DNA of 29,129 bases. Source: Verrucolacustris sp044348085 (GTDB taxonomy: Bacteria > Verrucomicrobiota > Verrucomicrobiia > Methylacidiphilales > Verrucolacustridaceae). Where the stretch lies: contig JBIKTM010000067.1 in NCBI GenBank assembly GCA_044348085.1, positions 1 through 29,129 of the forward strand. Direction: 5' to 3'. Under the pieces are notes generated by a model, which was not told the DNA's origin, did not search any database, and saw nothing but the letters and a program-made list of their open reading frames with translations. Shown piece by piece: positions 22,997-29,067 of the stretch. A program made the translations under genes and the position numbers. The number at the start of each line of letters is the position of its first letter. The stretch's first letter is position 1.

Positions 22997-25393
22997 TTAT
23001 GCAGCAAGACTGTATAACTCGTTTGCGAGTGACTGAATAGCAGCGTCATAAGCGTCCTTACCACCAAAGGCTCGAATAATTTCAACTGGCGACCCTAAAC
23101 GATTAAGGGGTTCGAGACGGATAATTTCTGGGTTTTCAAAATCAAGGCCACCATCATCCGCATATTTATCCAGCAAGGTAGCAATCACCTTTCGGGCGAG
23201 CTCCCCGTATTTTGTGAAGTAATCGCGCTTCTTGACCTGTTCAGCGCGTTCCTTACGTGTGAGCGGCTTTTGCTCATATGCAACGTGGCAAATTAGATCA
23301 AATGGATCAAAAGCGGATCCGATTTCCTCATTCAATGCGGCGAAGATGACGCCATGTTGTTCCAGCTCCTCGACGATGGCGCATTTTTTTTCAGACTTTT
23401 TCCACGTATTAAGGAATGAATCGAGCGAGCCGTAACTAGCACGGATGTTTTTGCGAGTGTAGTCGCGCAAGCTCTCGGTGATAACCTTGCCGTCATCGCC
23501 AAGGTACTGGACACGCTCCTTGATGACAGTGACTTCCACCCCTTTGACGGTGACTTTGCGACGCACGTTATATGTCGTTGGATCTTCAGCAAGGTTGGAT
23601 ACGTCCGGCTTTTCAGGTTCTGGGAAAATGATTTCATCGCCAGAAAGATCGTCGGTAACGGGCGTGTCCTCAGTTTCATTTTCGGCATCGGAAATATCAT
23701 CGTCCCCTCGGACCTCTTTCACACGCACAGGATCGCCGTCGAACTCCTTGTCTGCGAAAAGGGACGTCACGTTGCGGAAGTCCATAATAGTGAAGTAAAA
23801 CTTCTTGAAATCTTCGTTGATTCGCGTGCCTCTCCCGATGATCTGCTTGAACTCGGTCATTGAACTAATGTTCGAGTCGAGAACGATGAGTTTACAGGTC
23901 TGCACGTCAACGCCCGTGGTCAGAAGCTTAGAAGTCGTAGCGATGACGGGGTAAAGTTCGCTGGGGCTCTTAAAGGCATCCAGCTGATCTTTGCCCTCTT
24001 TATTGTCGCCGGTGATCTGCATCACATATTTACTATTAATAGCAACGAGGTCAGCGTTGGCGTTGGCGAGCTCCTTCCGCATTCCTTCCGCGTGCTCAAT
24101 GTCTACGCAGAAATCTATGGTTTTTGAAAAGCGGTCGCTCCCTTTCAGAAACTCTGTGATTTTTTCCGCAACAAGTCTTCGTCGTTCCTCAACGACCAGG
24201 TTCCGGTCGAAATCGGAACGGTTGTACATGCGGTCTTCAACGAGCTTACCCTCTTTGTCCTTAAATCCAGCCGGCGGACGCCAGCCCTCCGCGTCAATGT
24301 CGAGCGTGACCTTGATGACCTTGTAGGGCGCGAGGAAACCGTCATCAATGCCCTGCTTAAGCGAATATGTGTAGAGCGGGTCGCCGAAATACTCGGAGCT
24401 AGAGATTTCCTTTGTCTCTTTCGGTGTGGCAGTGAGGCCAATGTGGGTAGCTCCCTTGAAATAATCCAAAATCTCCCGCCACTTACTGTCTTCACGGGCA
24501 CTCCCTCGATGGCACTCGTCGACGATGACGAGATCAAAGAATTCAGGACTGAATTGTTTATAAGCGTCGTTGTCTTCGTTATCAGAAAGGCCCTGGTAGA
24601 GCGAAAGGTAGATATTGTAGGCGGTGTCAATGTGCCGATGCTTAATAACGGTCATTGCTTCCTTAAAGTGGCGGAAGTCATTGCGCACGGTTTGGTCAAT
24701 TAGATCAGTGCGGTCAGCTAGAAACAAAATGCGTTTTTTCAGCCCGCTCTTCCATAGCCGGTATATGATTTGGAATGCTGCGTATGTTTTCCCGCAACCG
24801 GTTGCCATGACAAGTAGGTGGCGATTATTGCCCTCATTCCGAGCGATTGCTTCGACTGTGCGATTTACAGCGATTTGCTGGTAGTAGCGGGGTGAGCGAT
24901 TCGAGCCGTCTGAAAAGTAATCTTGGGCAACGACAGCCGCAACTCCGTCTGTGATACCTTTGAAGGCCTTGTATTTTTGCCAAAGCTGTTCAGGCGAAGG
25001 AAATGCGTTGAGCGGGATCTCCTTTTCGATTGCCCCCGATTTTACGGTTTTGTCGTGAAACAGAAATGCATCCCCGTTGCTGCTAAATACAAAAGGGATA
25101 TCGAGGGTTTTGGGCTCGGCATATGCAAGTGCCTGCTGAATACCTGATCCAACCGTGTGCGTGTTATCCTTTGCTTCAATTATAGCGATCGGAATATTGG
25201 GTTTGTAGTAAAGTATGTAATCGGCACGCTTTTGTGTTCCGCGGACATGGATTTTACCTCGGACGTAAATTCGCCCATCAGTGAAGCCCACTTCCTCACG
25301 AACCTGAGTACTTATATTCCAGCCGGCTGCCTCAAGACTGGGCGTGATAAACTTGGTGCAAATATCCCGTTCTGAGAGCTTCTTCTTGTTCAT
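22997..25393 (-). CDS. hsdR: Type I restriction endonuclease subunit HsdR
   Basis: 798 residues. The N-terminal nuclease domain has Asp58, then Glu73-Ala-Lys75 in AIIEAKD (the PD-(D/E)xK core). Next is the helicase/translocase with Walker A ATGCGKT (197-203) and DECH (292-295), and the second RecA lobe LLTTGVDVQTC, SMTEFKQIIGRGTRI. The C-terminal helical part (KRDYFTKYGELARKVIATLL) binds the core enzyme. It translocates DNA with ATP and cuts away from unmethylated sites. It is the first gene of the minus-strand operon, with A+T-rich sequence at 25394-25509 that should hold the promoter. Confidence 0.95.
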   Translation of the reverse strand: MNKKKLSERDICTKFITPSLEAAGWNISTQVREEVGFTDGRIYVRGKIHVRGTQKRADYILYYKPNIPIAIIEAKDNTHTVGSGIQQALAYAEPKTLDIPFVFSSNGDAFLFHDKTVKSGAIEKEIPLNAFPSPEQLWQKYKAFKGITDGVAAVVAQDYFSDGSNRSPRYYQQIAVNRTVEAIARNEGNNRHLLVMATGCGKTYAAFQIIYRLWKSGLKKRILFLADRTDLIDQTVRNDFRHFKEAMTVIKHRHIDTAYNIYLSLYQGLSDNEDNDAYKQFSPEFFDLVIVDECHRGSAREDSKWREILDYFKGATHIGLTATPKETKEISSSEYFGDPLYTYSLKQGIDDGFLAPYKVIKVTLDIDAEGWRPPAGFKDKEGKLVEDRMYNRSDFDRNLVVEERRRLVAEKITEFLKGSDRFSKTIDFCVDIEHAEGMRKELANANADLVAINSKYVMQITGDNKEGKDQLDAFKSPSELYPVIATTSKLLTTGVDVQTCKLIVLDSNISSMTEFKQIIGRGTRINEDFKKFYFTIMDFRNVTSLFADKEFDGDPVRVKEVRGDDDISDAENETEDTPVTDDLSGDEIIFPEPEKPDVSNLAEDPTTYNVRRKVTVKGVEVTVIKERVQYLGDDGKVITESLRDYTRKNIRASYGSLDSFLNTWKKSEKKCAIVEELEQHGVIFAALNEEIGSAFDPFDLICHVAYEQKPLTRKERAEQVKKRDYFTKYGELARKVIATLLDKYADDGGLDFENPEIIRLEPLNRLGSPVEIIRAFGGKDAYDAAIQSLANELYSLAA

Positions 25394-25509
25394 TTTTAGG
25401 CTTTTATTTGAAAATAGGCAGATTCTTTATGCCATTTTATGAAAAATAAGCCAGCCAGCTAAATGTTTGCAGATTTACCATTTCTCCATGTTGTCATAAG
25501 GGGGACTTT

Positions 25510-25534
25510 ATTGGGGCAGGCAAAAAGCCCCAAT
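25510..25534 (-). terminator. Hairpin after the microprotein chain
   Basis: ATTGGGGC and GCCCCAAT form a perfect 8-bp stem around a 9-base loop, 3 nt past the last microprotein stop on the minus strand. No long U-tract follows on that strand. Confidence 0.45.
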
Positions 25535-25536
25535 CT

Positions 25537-25632
25537 TTACTTACGACCCAATTTACTGAGCCAGCAAACAAGTGCAGTTAAGGCTGAGCCCAGGATTAAG
25601 CCGTGGGTGAATACCAGCCAGCCGCTGATCAT
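25537..25632 (-). CDS. 31-residue membrane microprotein D
   Basis: MISGWLVFTHGLILGSALTA, then LVCWLSKLGRK. One membrane helix with a positive C-terminus. Its ATG overlaps the stop of microprotein C (ATGA). GLILGSALTA matches GLIIGSGLTA in microprotein C, so the two look like tandem duplicates. Too short for domain recognition. Function unknown. Confidence 0.5.
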   Translation of the reverse strand: MISGWLVFTHGLILGSALTALVCWLSKLGRK

Positions 25633-25739
25633 TTTTTCTTTTCCCGGTTTTCCCGCCGCATGAATGCGTAGGCCGTCAAACCACTGCCGATTATCAATCC
25701 AGAGCAGAACAGGAATTCATGACTAAACCAGTAGTTCAT
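25629..25739 (-). CDS. 36-residue membrane microprotein C
   Basis: Starts MNYWFSHEFLFCSGLIIGSG, then LTAYAFMRRENREKKK: a single membrane helix and a strongly basic C-terminus, which should lie in the cytoplasm. A very good AAGGAG is 8 nt before the ATG, the strongest coding evidence in this group. Its ATG overlaps the stop of ORF B and its stop overlaps the start of ORF D. Confidence 0.6.
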   Translation of the reverse strand: MNYWFSHEFLFCSGLIIGSGLTAYAFMRRENREKKK

Positions 25740-25813
25740 TTTTTTGACTCCTTAACCTTAATTCCGCTCACACCACCTCCAGAGCGGTTATTTCCCTTAA
25801 GTGCCTTTCTCAT
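25736..25813 (-). CDS. 25-residue ORF B, possible deletion remnant
   Basis: Reads MRKALKGNNRSGGGVSGIKV, then KESKK. The 5' bases (GAAATGAGAAAGGC) and a later CTGGAGGTGGTGT both resemble the middle and end of the 58-residue ORF at 28684-28860 (GAAATGAGAAAGGC, CTGGAGGTTGTGT). It is therefore either an internally deleted copy of that gene or a leader carrying the Shine-Dalgarno of ORF C. ATGA overlaps on both sides. Confidence 0.3.
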   Translation of the reverse strand: MRKALKGNNRSGGGVSGIKVKESKK

Positions 25814-25905
25814 TTCTGTTTCTTAAAAACGCACCAGAGAAAATACAGCAACAGGATCGACTGCAGGGCCAGCACCGCGACCAACTGTGGGTTTTGCACA
25901 TTCAT
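25810..25905 (-). CDS. 31-residue membrane microprotein A
   Basis: Reads MNVQNPQLVAVLALQSILLL, then YFLWCVFKKQK. One hydrophobic helix with a basic tail. The ATG at 25905 lies 2 nt after a preceding small ORF; an ATG at 25923 would add six residues. Its stop overlaps ORF B (ATGA). Function unknown. Confidence 0.45.
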   Translation of the reverse strand: MNVQNPQLVAVLALQSILLLYFLWCVFKKQK

Positions 25906-25907
25906 CC

Positions 25908-25994
25908 CTATCTCGTCGCCCATCCAAGTCTAAACACCACCCTACCATCCTTATCCATTTCTTTTCCCAGCTCACTCATTTCGACATTCTGCAT
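25908..25994 (-). CDS. 28-residue ORF with the repeat-family C-terminus
   Basis: From the ATG at 25994 it reads MQNVEMSELGKEMDKDGRVV, then FRLGWATR. The first residues are translated from the palindromic element, so the ATG at 25979 (23 residues) may be truer. The end VVFRLGWATR resembles VVLKPGWSTR, the C-terminus of the secreted repeat proteins at 26161 and 27749. It may be the last remnant of another family copy. Confidence 0.3.
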   Translation of the reverse strand: MQNVEMSELGKEMDKDGRVVFRLGWATR

Positions 25995-26083
25995 AAAGCC
26001 GTCGCGCCAGCGAACAAACCAACCACTGCGGAGCAGCATCCTTGCTTGGGCGGGGGTAGGTCTTAGGGGGCCAATGTCGAAAC
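25978..26083. repeat. Long palindrome-ended element (~106 bp), copy 1
   Basis: Ends are ATTTCGACATT and AATGTCGAAA. The inside (CTGCATAAAGCCGTCGCG, GCGGAGCAGCATCC, GGTCTTAGGGG) is shared with the copy at 26578. Terminal inverted repeats and a shared inside are MITE-like. Confidence 0.7.
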
Positions 26084-26160
26084 GTCCTTCGCGAACTTTG
26101 CGGACCTCGCGTGAGCAAATTCTTCCTTAACCCCATAACCCCTTAATCCCTTCACAACCA
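26084..26160. other. Short spacer with TTAACCCCATAACCCC motif
   Basis: Holds one copy of the recurring motif (about 26127-26151), just past the 3' end of the secreted repeat gene. Its 3' flank is closely repeated at 27714-27748 beside the sister gene. Confidence 0.5.
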
Positions 26161-26562
26161 CTACCTCGTCGACCATCTAGGTTTGAGCACCACGCTCCCG
26201 GCCGTCGTTGTCGTCTGACCACCTCCCGTGTAAGTACTGCCCGCTTTTGTGATCACCTCGTCCTCGTCGATGAAGGTGCTCCCCGCACGGGTCACCACAC
26301 CTCCATCCGGAGTTAAGTAGACACTTCCCACCTTCTGGTACTGGCCACGTGGGGTCAGCCAAACGCTACCCCTCTTCATAATCACCCCACCCTCACCCGT
26401 CGCGATCGATCCCGCCATGTTGTACTGCCCTTGGCCCCGATACACCGCCGCCACAAAATCCCTCATCTCTGCCTTCTCATCATCATCCTCATCCGCCCAG
26501 ACCGTAACCTCCAAACCCAACATCAACACCACTGCCATTACAACCGCCATGACAGGCCCCAT
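26161..26562 (-). CDS. Secreted repeat protein, short form B
   Basis: 133 residues from the ATG at 26562, with GGAGG 8 nt upstream. The longer frame to 26706 only translates the palindromic element. A signal peptide (GPVMAVVMAVVLMLGLEVTV, cleaved before DEDDD) is followed by a linker and five to six units of about 14-15 residues of the type GSVWLTPRGQYQKV, GSVYLTPDGGVVTRA, GSTFIDEDEVITKA, GSTYTGGGQTTTTA. Such short G-S/T-x-hydrophobic units usually build a small beta-solenoid. Nearly identical to the protein at 27749 and related to the one at 15306. Function unknown. Confidence 0.75.
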   Translation of the reverse strand: MGPVMAVVMAVVLMLGLEVTVWADEDDDEKAEMRDFVAAVYRGQGQYNMAGSIATGEGGVIMKRGSVWLTPRGQYQKVGSVYLTPDGGVVTRAGSTFIDEDEVITKAGSTYTGGGQTTTTAGSVVLKPRWSTR

Positions 26563-26577
26563 CCACAACACCTCCAC

Positions 26578-26684
26578 ATTTCGACATTCTGCATAAAGCC
26601 GTCGCGTCAGCGAATAAACCAACCACTGCGGAGCAGCATCCCTGCTTGGGTGGGGGAAGGTCTTAGGGGACCAAATATCGAAAT
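26578..26684. repeat. Long palindrome-ended element (~107 bp), copy 2
   Basis: Left arm ATTTCGACATT intact, right arm decayed to AATATCGAAAT. It ends 16 bases before the start codon of secreted protein B, so it makes up the 5' leader of that gene. Confidence 0.7.
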
Positions 26685-26753
26685 ATCCATCCTCATTTTT
26701 TATCATCCCTTATCTTACAGAACCCCTAGGACATTGGCAGGGTCACCCATTTC

Positions 26754-26781
26754 ATTACGACATTTGGCACATTGTCGTAAA
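26754..26781. repeat. 28-bp palindrome, spacer TGGCAC (diverged)
   Basis: ATTACGACATT, TGGCAC, ATTGTCGTAAA: 11-6-11 layout with compensating base changes (C to A matched by G to T) that keep the pairing of the outer arms. Confidence 0.7.
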
Positions 26782-26817
26782 ATCCTCTGATAAATACCAG
26801 CTCTTCCCCTCCCCCTC

Positions 26818-26845
26818 ATTTCGACATTCTGCATAATGTCGAAAT
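26818..26845. repeat. 28-bp palindrome, spacer CTGCAT
   Basis: ATTTCGACATT, CTGCAT, AATGTCGAAAT: perfect 11-base arms. Same spacer as the left end of the two long elements. Confidence 0.8.
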
Positions 26846-26919
26846 GTGAGCGACGACATCGAATTTGGGTCTGACTCTGAAACCCAATGATTCCTTAAAC
26901 CCATAACCCCCGCGTCTGC

Positions 26920-26960
26920 GCCCCGACCTGCCCCGAATCGGTCGGGGCCGGCGTCGGGGC
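26920..26960. repeat. Competing G+C-rich hairpins
   Basis: GCCCCGAC (26920-26927) can pair with GTCGGGGC at either 26941-26948 or 26953-26960. An inner CCCCGA/TCGGGG stem is also possible. Possible terminator or switch, or just repeat debris. Confidence 0.5.
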
Positions 26961-26980
26961 TTAACCCCATAACCCCTAAA

Positions 26981-27018
26981 CTCTCCAAAGTCCCGCATGC
27001 GCGGGACGACGGAGGGCC
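26981..27018. repeat. REP-like palindromic element, copy 7 (short)
   Basis: CTCTCCAAAGTCCCGCATGC...GCGGGACGACGGAGGGCC. The outer ends match the family; the centre CCCGCATGCGCGGG forms its own hairpin. Confidence 0.6.
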
Positions 27019-27075
27019 GCCACCTTACACGTCCCGCAAAGCCCTCGCGTCCCTCCTCCGCCCCGCCTGAAGCAC

Positions 27076-27387
27076 CTAGGACTTGGCTTTGCCTTTGAGG
27101 TGATCAGCAATCCACGCCGGATCCCGCCGACAATCCAATACCGCCCAGACAGTCACAGCATCCTTTTCCTTGGTATAATAAATCGCAGAGGGAAAAACCC
27201 GGCTGAGCAGCCTAAAGTAGTCATGGTAAACCTTCCGGTGAATCCCCGCCGTCACCCCTAAAGATTCGATGTCCTTCGCCAGGCAGTTAAGAAAGTAGTC
27301 GCCCAACCCCTCTTGCCGGGCTTCATAAAAAGCCATGCCGTCCACCAAATCCTGGACGGCCTCCGCGACCAGCAGAATCTGAGTCAA
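27076..27387 (-). CDS. RelE/ParE-family toxin
   Basis: 103 residues. ILLVAEAVQDLVDGMAFYEA, GLGDYFLNCLAKDIESL, YHDYFRLLSRVFPSAIYYTK and VTVWAVLDCRRDPAWI follow the helix-helix-strand order of ParE/RelE toxins. ParE members poison DNA gyrase and RelE members cut mRNA in the ribosome; the two cannot be separated here. The start overlaps the antitoxin stop by 4 nt (ATGA). Confidence 0.8.
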   Translation of the reverse strand: MTQILLVAEAVQDLVDGMAFYEARQEGLGDYFLNCLAKDIESLGVTAGIHRKVYHDYFRLLSRVFPSAIYYTKEKDAVTVWAVLDCRRDPAWIADHLKGKAKS

Positions 27388-27593
27388 GATTGCGAGAGCT
27401 TGCGCTTAGCCTGTTCCCAAGCCACCAGCTTGGATTTTCCCGACTGAGCTTTGTCGCGTCGTTCATCGAGAAGATTTCGATGCTCCTCAGGGACGGGCAA
27501 GCTTTCAACTTCGGGCCTCAGGCTATCCCAAAGAAACTCAAGTATCTTCCACTTCTCCGTGGGGGCCAACGCCGCTAATTCCGCCGTACTCAT
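27384..27593 (-). CDS. Addiction-module antitoxin
   Basis: 69 residues from the ATG at 27593 (MSTAELAALAPTEKWKILEF); an ATG at 27611 adds six more. This is the 'putative addiction module component' type: a short helical protein with LPTEKW-like start, SLPVPEEHRNLLDERRDKAQ in the middle and a basic helical tail. It pairs with the ParE-type toxin downstream by 4-nt overlap. Confidence 0.75.
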   Translation of the reverse strand: MSTAELAALAPTEKWKILEFLWDSLRPEVESLPVPEEHRNLLDERRDKAQSGKSKLVAWEQAKRKLSQS

Positions 27594-27748
27594 AGTATGA
27601 GTTTGTAACAACCCAAGACAGAGTCAACCCAGGTATTCCCCTATTTTCTCACTGCCCAAAAATCCACGCGAAAGCGCGCGTCCCGCAACCGCGGTGAAGT
27701 GGGCAAATTCTTCCATAACCCCTGAATGCCTTAATCCCTTCACAATTC

Positions 27749-28135
27749 CTACCTCGTCGACCATCCGGGTTTGAGCACTACACTGCCGGCAGTCGTTGTT
27801 GTTTGACCGTTTCCGGTATAGGTACTGCCTGCCTTCACAGTCACCTCGTCCTCGTCGATAAAAGTGCTCCCCGCACGGGTCACCACACCTCCATCCGGCG
27901 TTAAGTAGAAACTTCCCACCTTCTGGTACTGGCCGTGTGGGGTCAGCCAAACGCTACCCCTCTTCATAATCACCCCTCCCTCACCCGTCGCAATCGATCC
28001 CGCCATGTTGTACTGACCCTGCCCCCGATACACCGCCGCCACAAAATCCCTCATCTCTGCCTTCTCATCATCCTCATCCGCCCACACCGTAACCTCCAAA
28101 CCCAACATCAACACCACTGCCATCACAACCGCCAT
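27749..28135 (-). CDS. Secreted repeat protein, short form C
   Basis: 128 residues from ATG at 28135. The ATG used by protein B is ATC here, so the start has moved (or a GTG a little upstream is used); longer frames merely translate the palindrome. The signal peptide (MAVVMAVVLMLGLEVTVWA) and the solenoid-like units (GSVWLTPHGQYQKV, GSFYLTPDGGVVTRA, GSTFIDEDEVTVKA, GSTYTGNGQTTTTA) nearly match protein B, so the two genes are a recent duplication. The 3' flank is shared too. Function unknown. Confidence 0.7.
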   Translation of the reverse strand: MAVVMAVVLMLGLEVTVWADEDDEKAEMRDFVAAVYRGQGQYNMAGSIATGEGGVIMKRGSVWLTPHGQYQKVGSFYLTPDGGVVTRAGSTFIDEDEVTVKAGSTYTGNGQTTTTAGSVVLKPGWSTR

Positions 28136-28162
28136 GACAGGCCCGATCCACACCACCTGCAC

Positions 28163-28190
28163 ATTTCGACATTTGGCACAATGTCGAAGG
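28163..28190. repeat. 28-bp palindrome, spacer TGGCAC
   Basis: ATTTCGACATT, TGGCAC, AATGTCGAAGG. Sits 27 bases before the start codon of secreted protein C. Confidence 0.8.
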
Positions 28191-28304
28191 TTTGAGAATT
28201 GTTTCACCATCCTTTCATCCTGCGCATAGGGGTAGGACAAAAACGGACCTAGGCCTAATCCCCCCGCTCGCCCCTCTTTTTACCTACCCCCCCCGTCCTC
28301 CCTC

Positions 28305-28332
28305 ATTTCGACATTGTGCCAAATGTCGAAAT
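28305..28332. repeat. 28-bp palindrome, spacer GTGCCA
   Basis: ATTTCGACATT, GTGCCA, AATGTCGAAAT: perfect arms. The spacer is the reverse complement of TGGCAC, so this copy is inverted relative to 28163. It lies 22 bases before the -35-like box of the ArsR-type gene and could be an operator. Confidence 0.8.
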
Positions 28333-28353
28333 GTTACTTTTTTACTTTGGACC

Positions 28354-28381
28354 GAATCCTTTTTACAAAAAACCAGTTTAA
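28354..28381 (+). promoter_or_regulatory. ECF-like promoter of ArsR-type gene 1
   Basis: GAATCC (28354-28359), 16 bases, GTTTAA (28376-28381), then 6 nt to the ATG. Leaderless transcript likely. Confidence 0.6.
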
Positions 28382-28387
28382 TCCTGT

Positions 28388-28669
28388 ATGGGTGATTCAC
28401 AGATCCATCAGTTGGCGACCATCTTCAAAGGAGCTGGCAACCATCGGCGTCTCAAGATTCTATTAATTCTCGCCCATCACCCCGCTCTTTCCCTGGAGGA
28501 CCTCTGCCAACAAGTCGGGTCTACCCTGACCACGATCAGCGAGCATACCCGCCGACTGGCCCTCGCCAGGCTGATTCGGAAACGTTACCACGGCCGGGAG
28601 GTCCACCACACCCTCACACCTCTCGGCCACCGTATTCTTTCCTTCTTCCCCGCACTCCTCACCCCATAA
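28388..28669 (+). CDS. ArsR-type winged-helix regulator 1
   Basis: 93 residues. IFKGAGNHRRLKILLILAHH then LSLEDLCQQVGSTLTTISEH is the typical ArsR helix 2-turn-recognition helix, followed by TRRLALARLIRKRYHGREVH with the beta-wing and a C-terminal helix. There is no metal-binding Cys pair. It should be a small dimeric transcription repressor. It has a paralogue at 29075, and each has a different palindrome just upstream of its promoter, which suggests each regulator controls itself through its own operator. The ATG falls 6 nt after the GTTTAA box. Confidence 0.8.
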   Translation: MGDSQIHQLATIFKGAGNHRRLKILLILAHHPALSLEDLCQQVGSTLTTISEHTRRLALARLIRKRYHGREVHHTLTPLGHRILSFFPALLTP

Positions 28670-28683
28670 TTATCTAGCTCCTT

Positions 28684-28860
28684 TTACACAACCTCCAGCG
28701 CCGTGTTCAGGATCATGAGCATCGTGGCCTCGGCCTTTCTTTCATCCGAATCCACCCAGCCTTCCACCAGCCGGATAATCTCCTGTAGGGCCTTTCTCAT
28801 TTCGGCCTCGTTCCTCCCGTTTCCACCTGCACTCTTTTTATATTTATTATTTTGATTCAT
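28684..28860 (-). CDS. 58-residue helical protein
   Basis: Starts MNQNNKYKKSAGGNGRNEAE, then MRKALQEIIRLVEGWVDSDE and RKAEATMLMILNTALEVV. Amphipathic helices with strong residue bias suggest a real small protein. A partly deleted copy seems to exist at 25736 (ORF B). No family recognised and no strong Shine-Dalgarno. It converges on ArsR-type gene 1 (14 bases between stops). Confidence 0.5.
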   Translation of the reverse strand: MNQNNKYKKSAGGNGRNEAEMRKALQEIIRLVEGWVDSDERKAEATMLMILNTALEVV

Positions 28861-28910
28861 TGGGCGAAATCATCTCATCCCCCCTAGGACAAATACCGCC
28901 CTACCCCTAA

Positions 28911-28938
28911 TCCCACTTTCCCGGGATTGTAGGACAAT
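28911..28938. repeat. 28-bp direct repeat with palindromic core, copy 1
   Basis: TCCCACTTTCCCGGG followed by ATTGTAGGACAAT. The core ATTGT-AGG-ACAAT is an inverted repeat, extended here by flanking GGG/CCC. Identical to the copy at 29005. The intergenic part 28861-29074 around it holds no gene. Confidence 0.7.
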
Positions 28939-29004
28939 CCCACTTGCCCCATCCCCAACCATTTACTCACCCAGTCACCCACCCCACTCAAAACCCTCGC
29001 ACCA

Positions 29005-29032
29005 TCCCACTTTCCCGGGATTGTAGGACAAT
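29005..29032. repeat. 28-bp direct repeat with palindromic core, copy 2
   Basis: Same 28 bases as 28911-28938. The ATTGT-AGG-ACAAT core ends 7 bases before the -35-like box of ArsR-type gene 2, so operator use is plausible. Confidence 0.7.
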
Positions 29033-29039
29033 TTTCACC

Positions 29040-29067
29040 GAACCCTTTGAGCAATGATCCAGTTTAA
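29040..29067 (+). promoter_or_regulatory. ECF-like promoter of ArsR-type gene 2
   Basis: GAACCC (29040-29045), 16 bases, GTTTAA (29062-29067), then 7 nt to the ATG. Same motif as in front of gene 1, with a matching CCAGTTTAATCCT stretch. Confidence 0.6.

Larger units (their letters stand above)
26686..27075. other. Repeat-rich intergenic region
   Basis: No gene is supported. It holds two 28-bp palindromes, a G+C-rich hairpin set at 26920-26960, TTAACCCCATAACCCC motifs and REP-like copy 7. The short open frames on the minus strand only translate these repeats. Confidence 0.65.

Noticed and set aside
25463..25663. A 66-codon plus-strand frame beside hsdR
   Set aside because: It is antisense to the microprotein chain, which has Shine-Dalgarno and coupled-overlap support.
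26755..26988. A 77-codon minus-strand frame
   Set aside because: It only translates the 28-bp palindromes and G+C-rich hairpins; it has no conserved start or domain.
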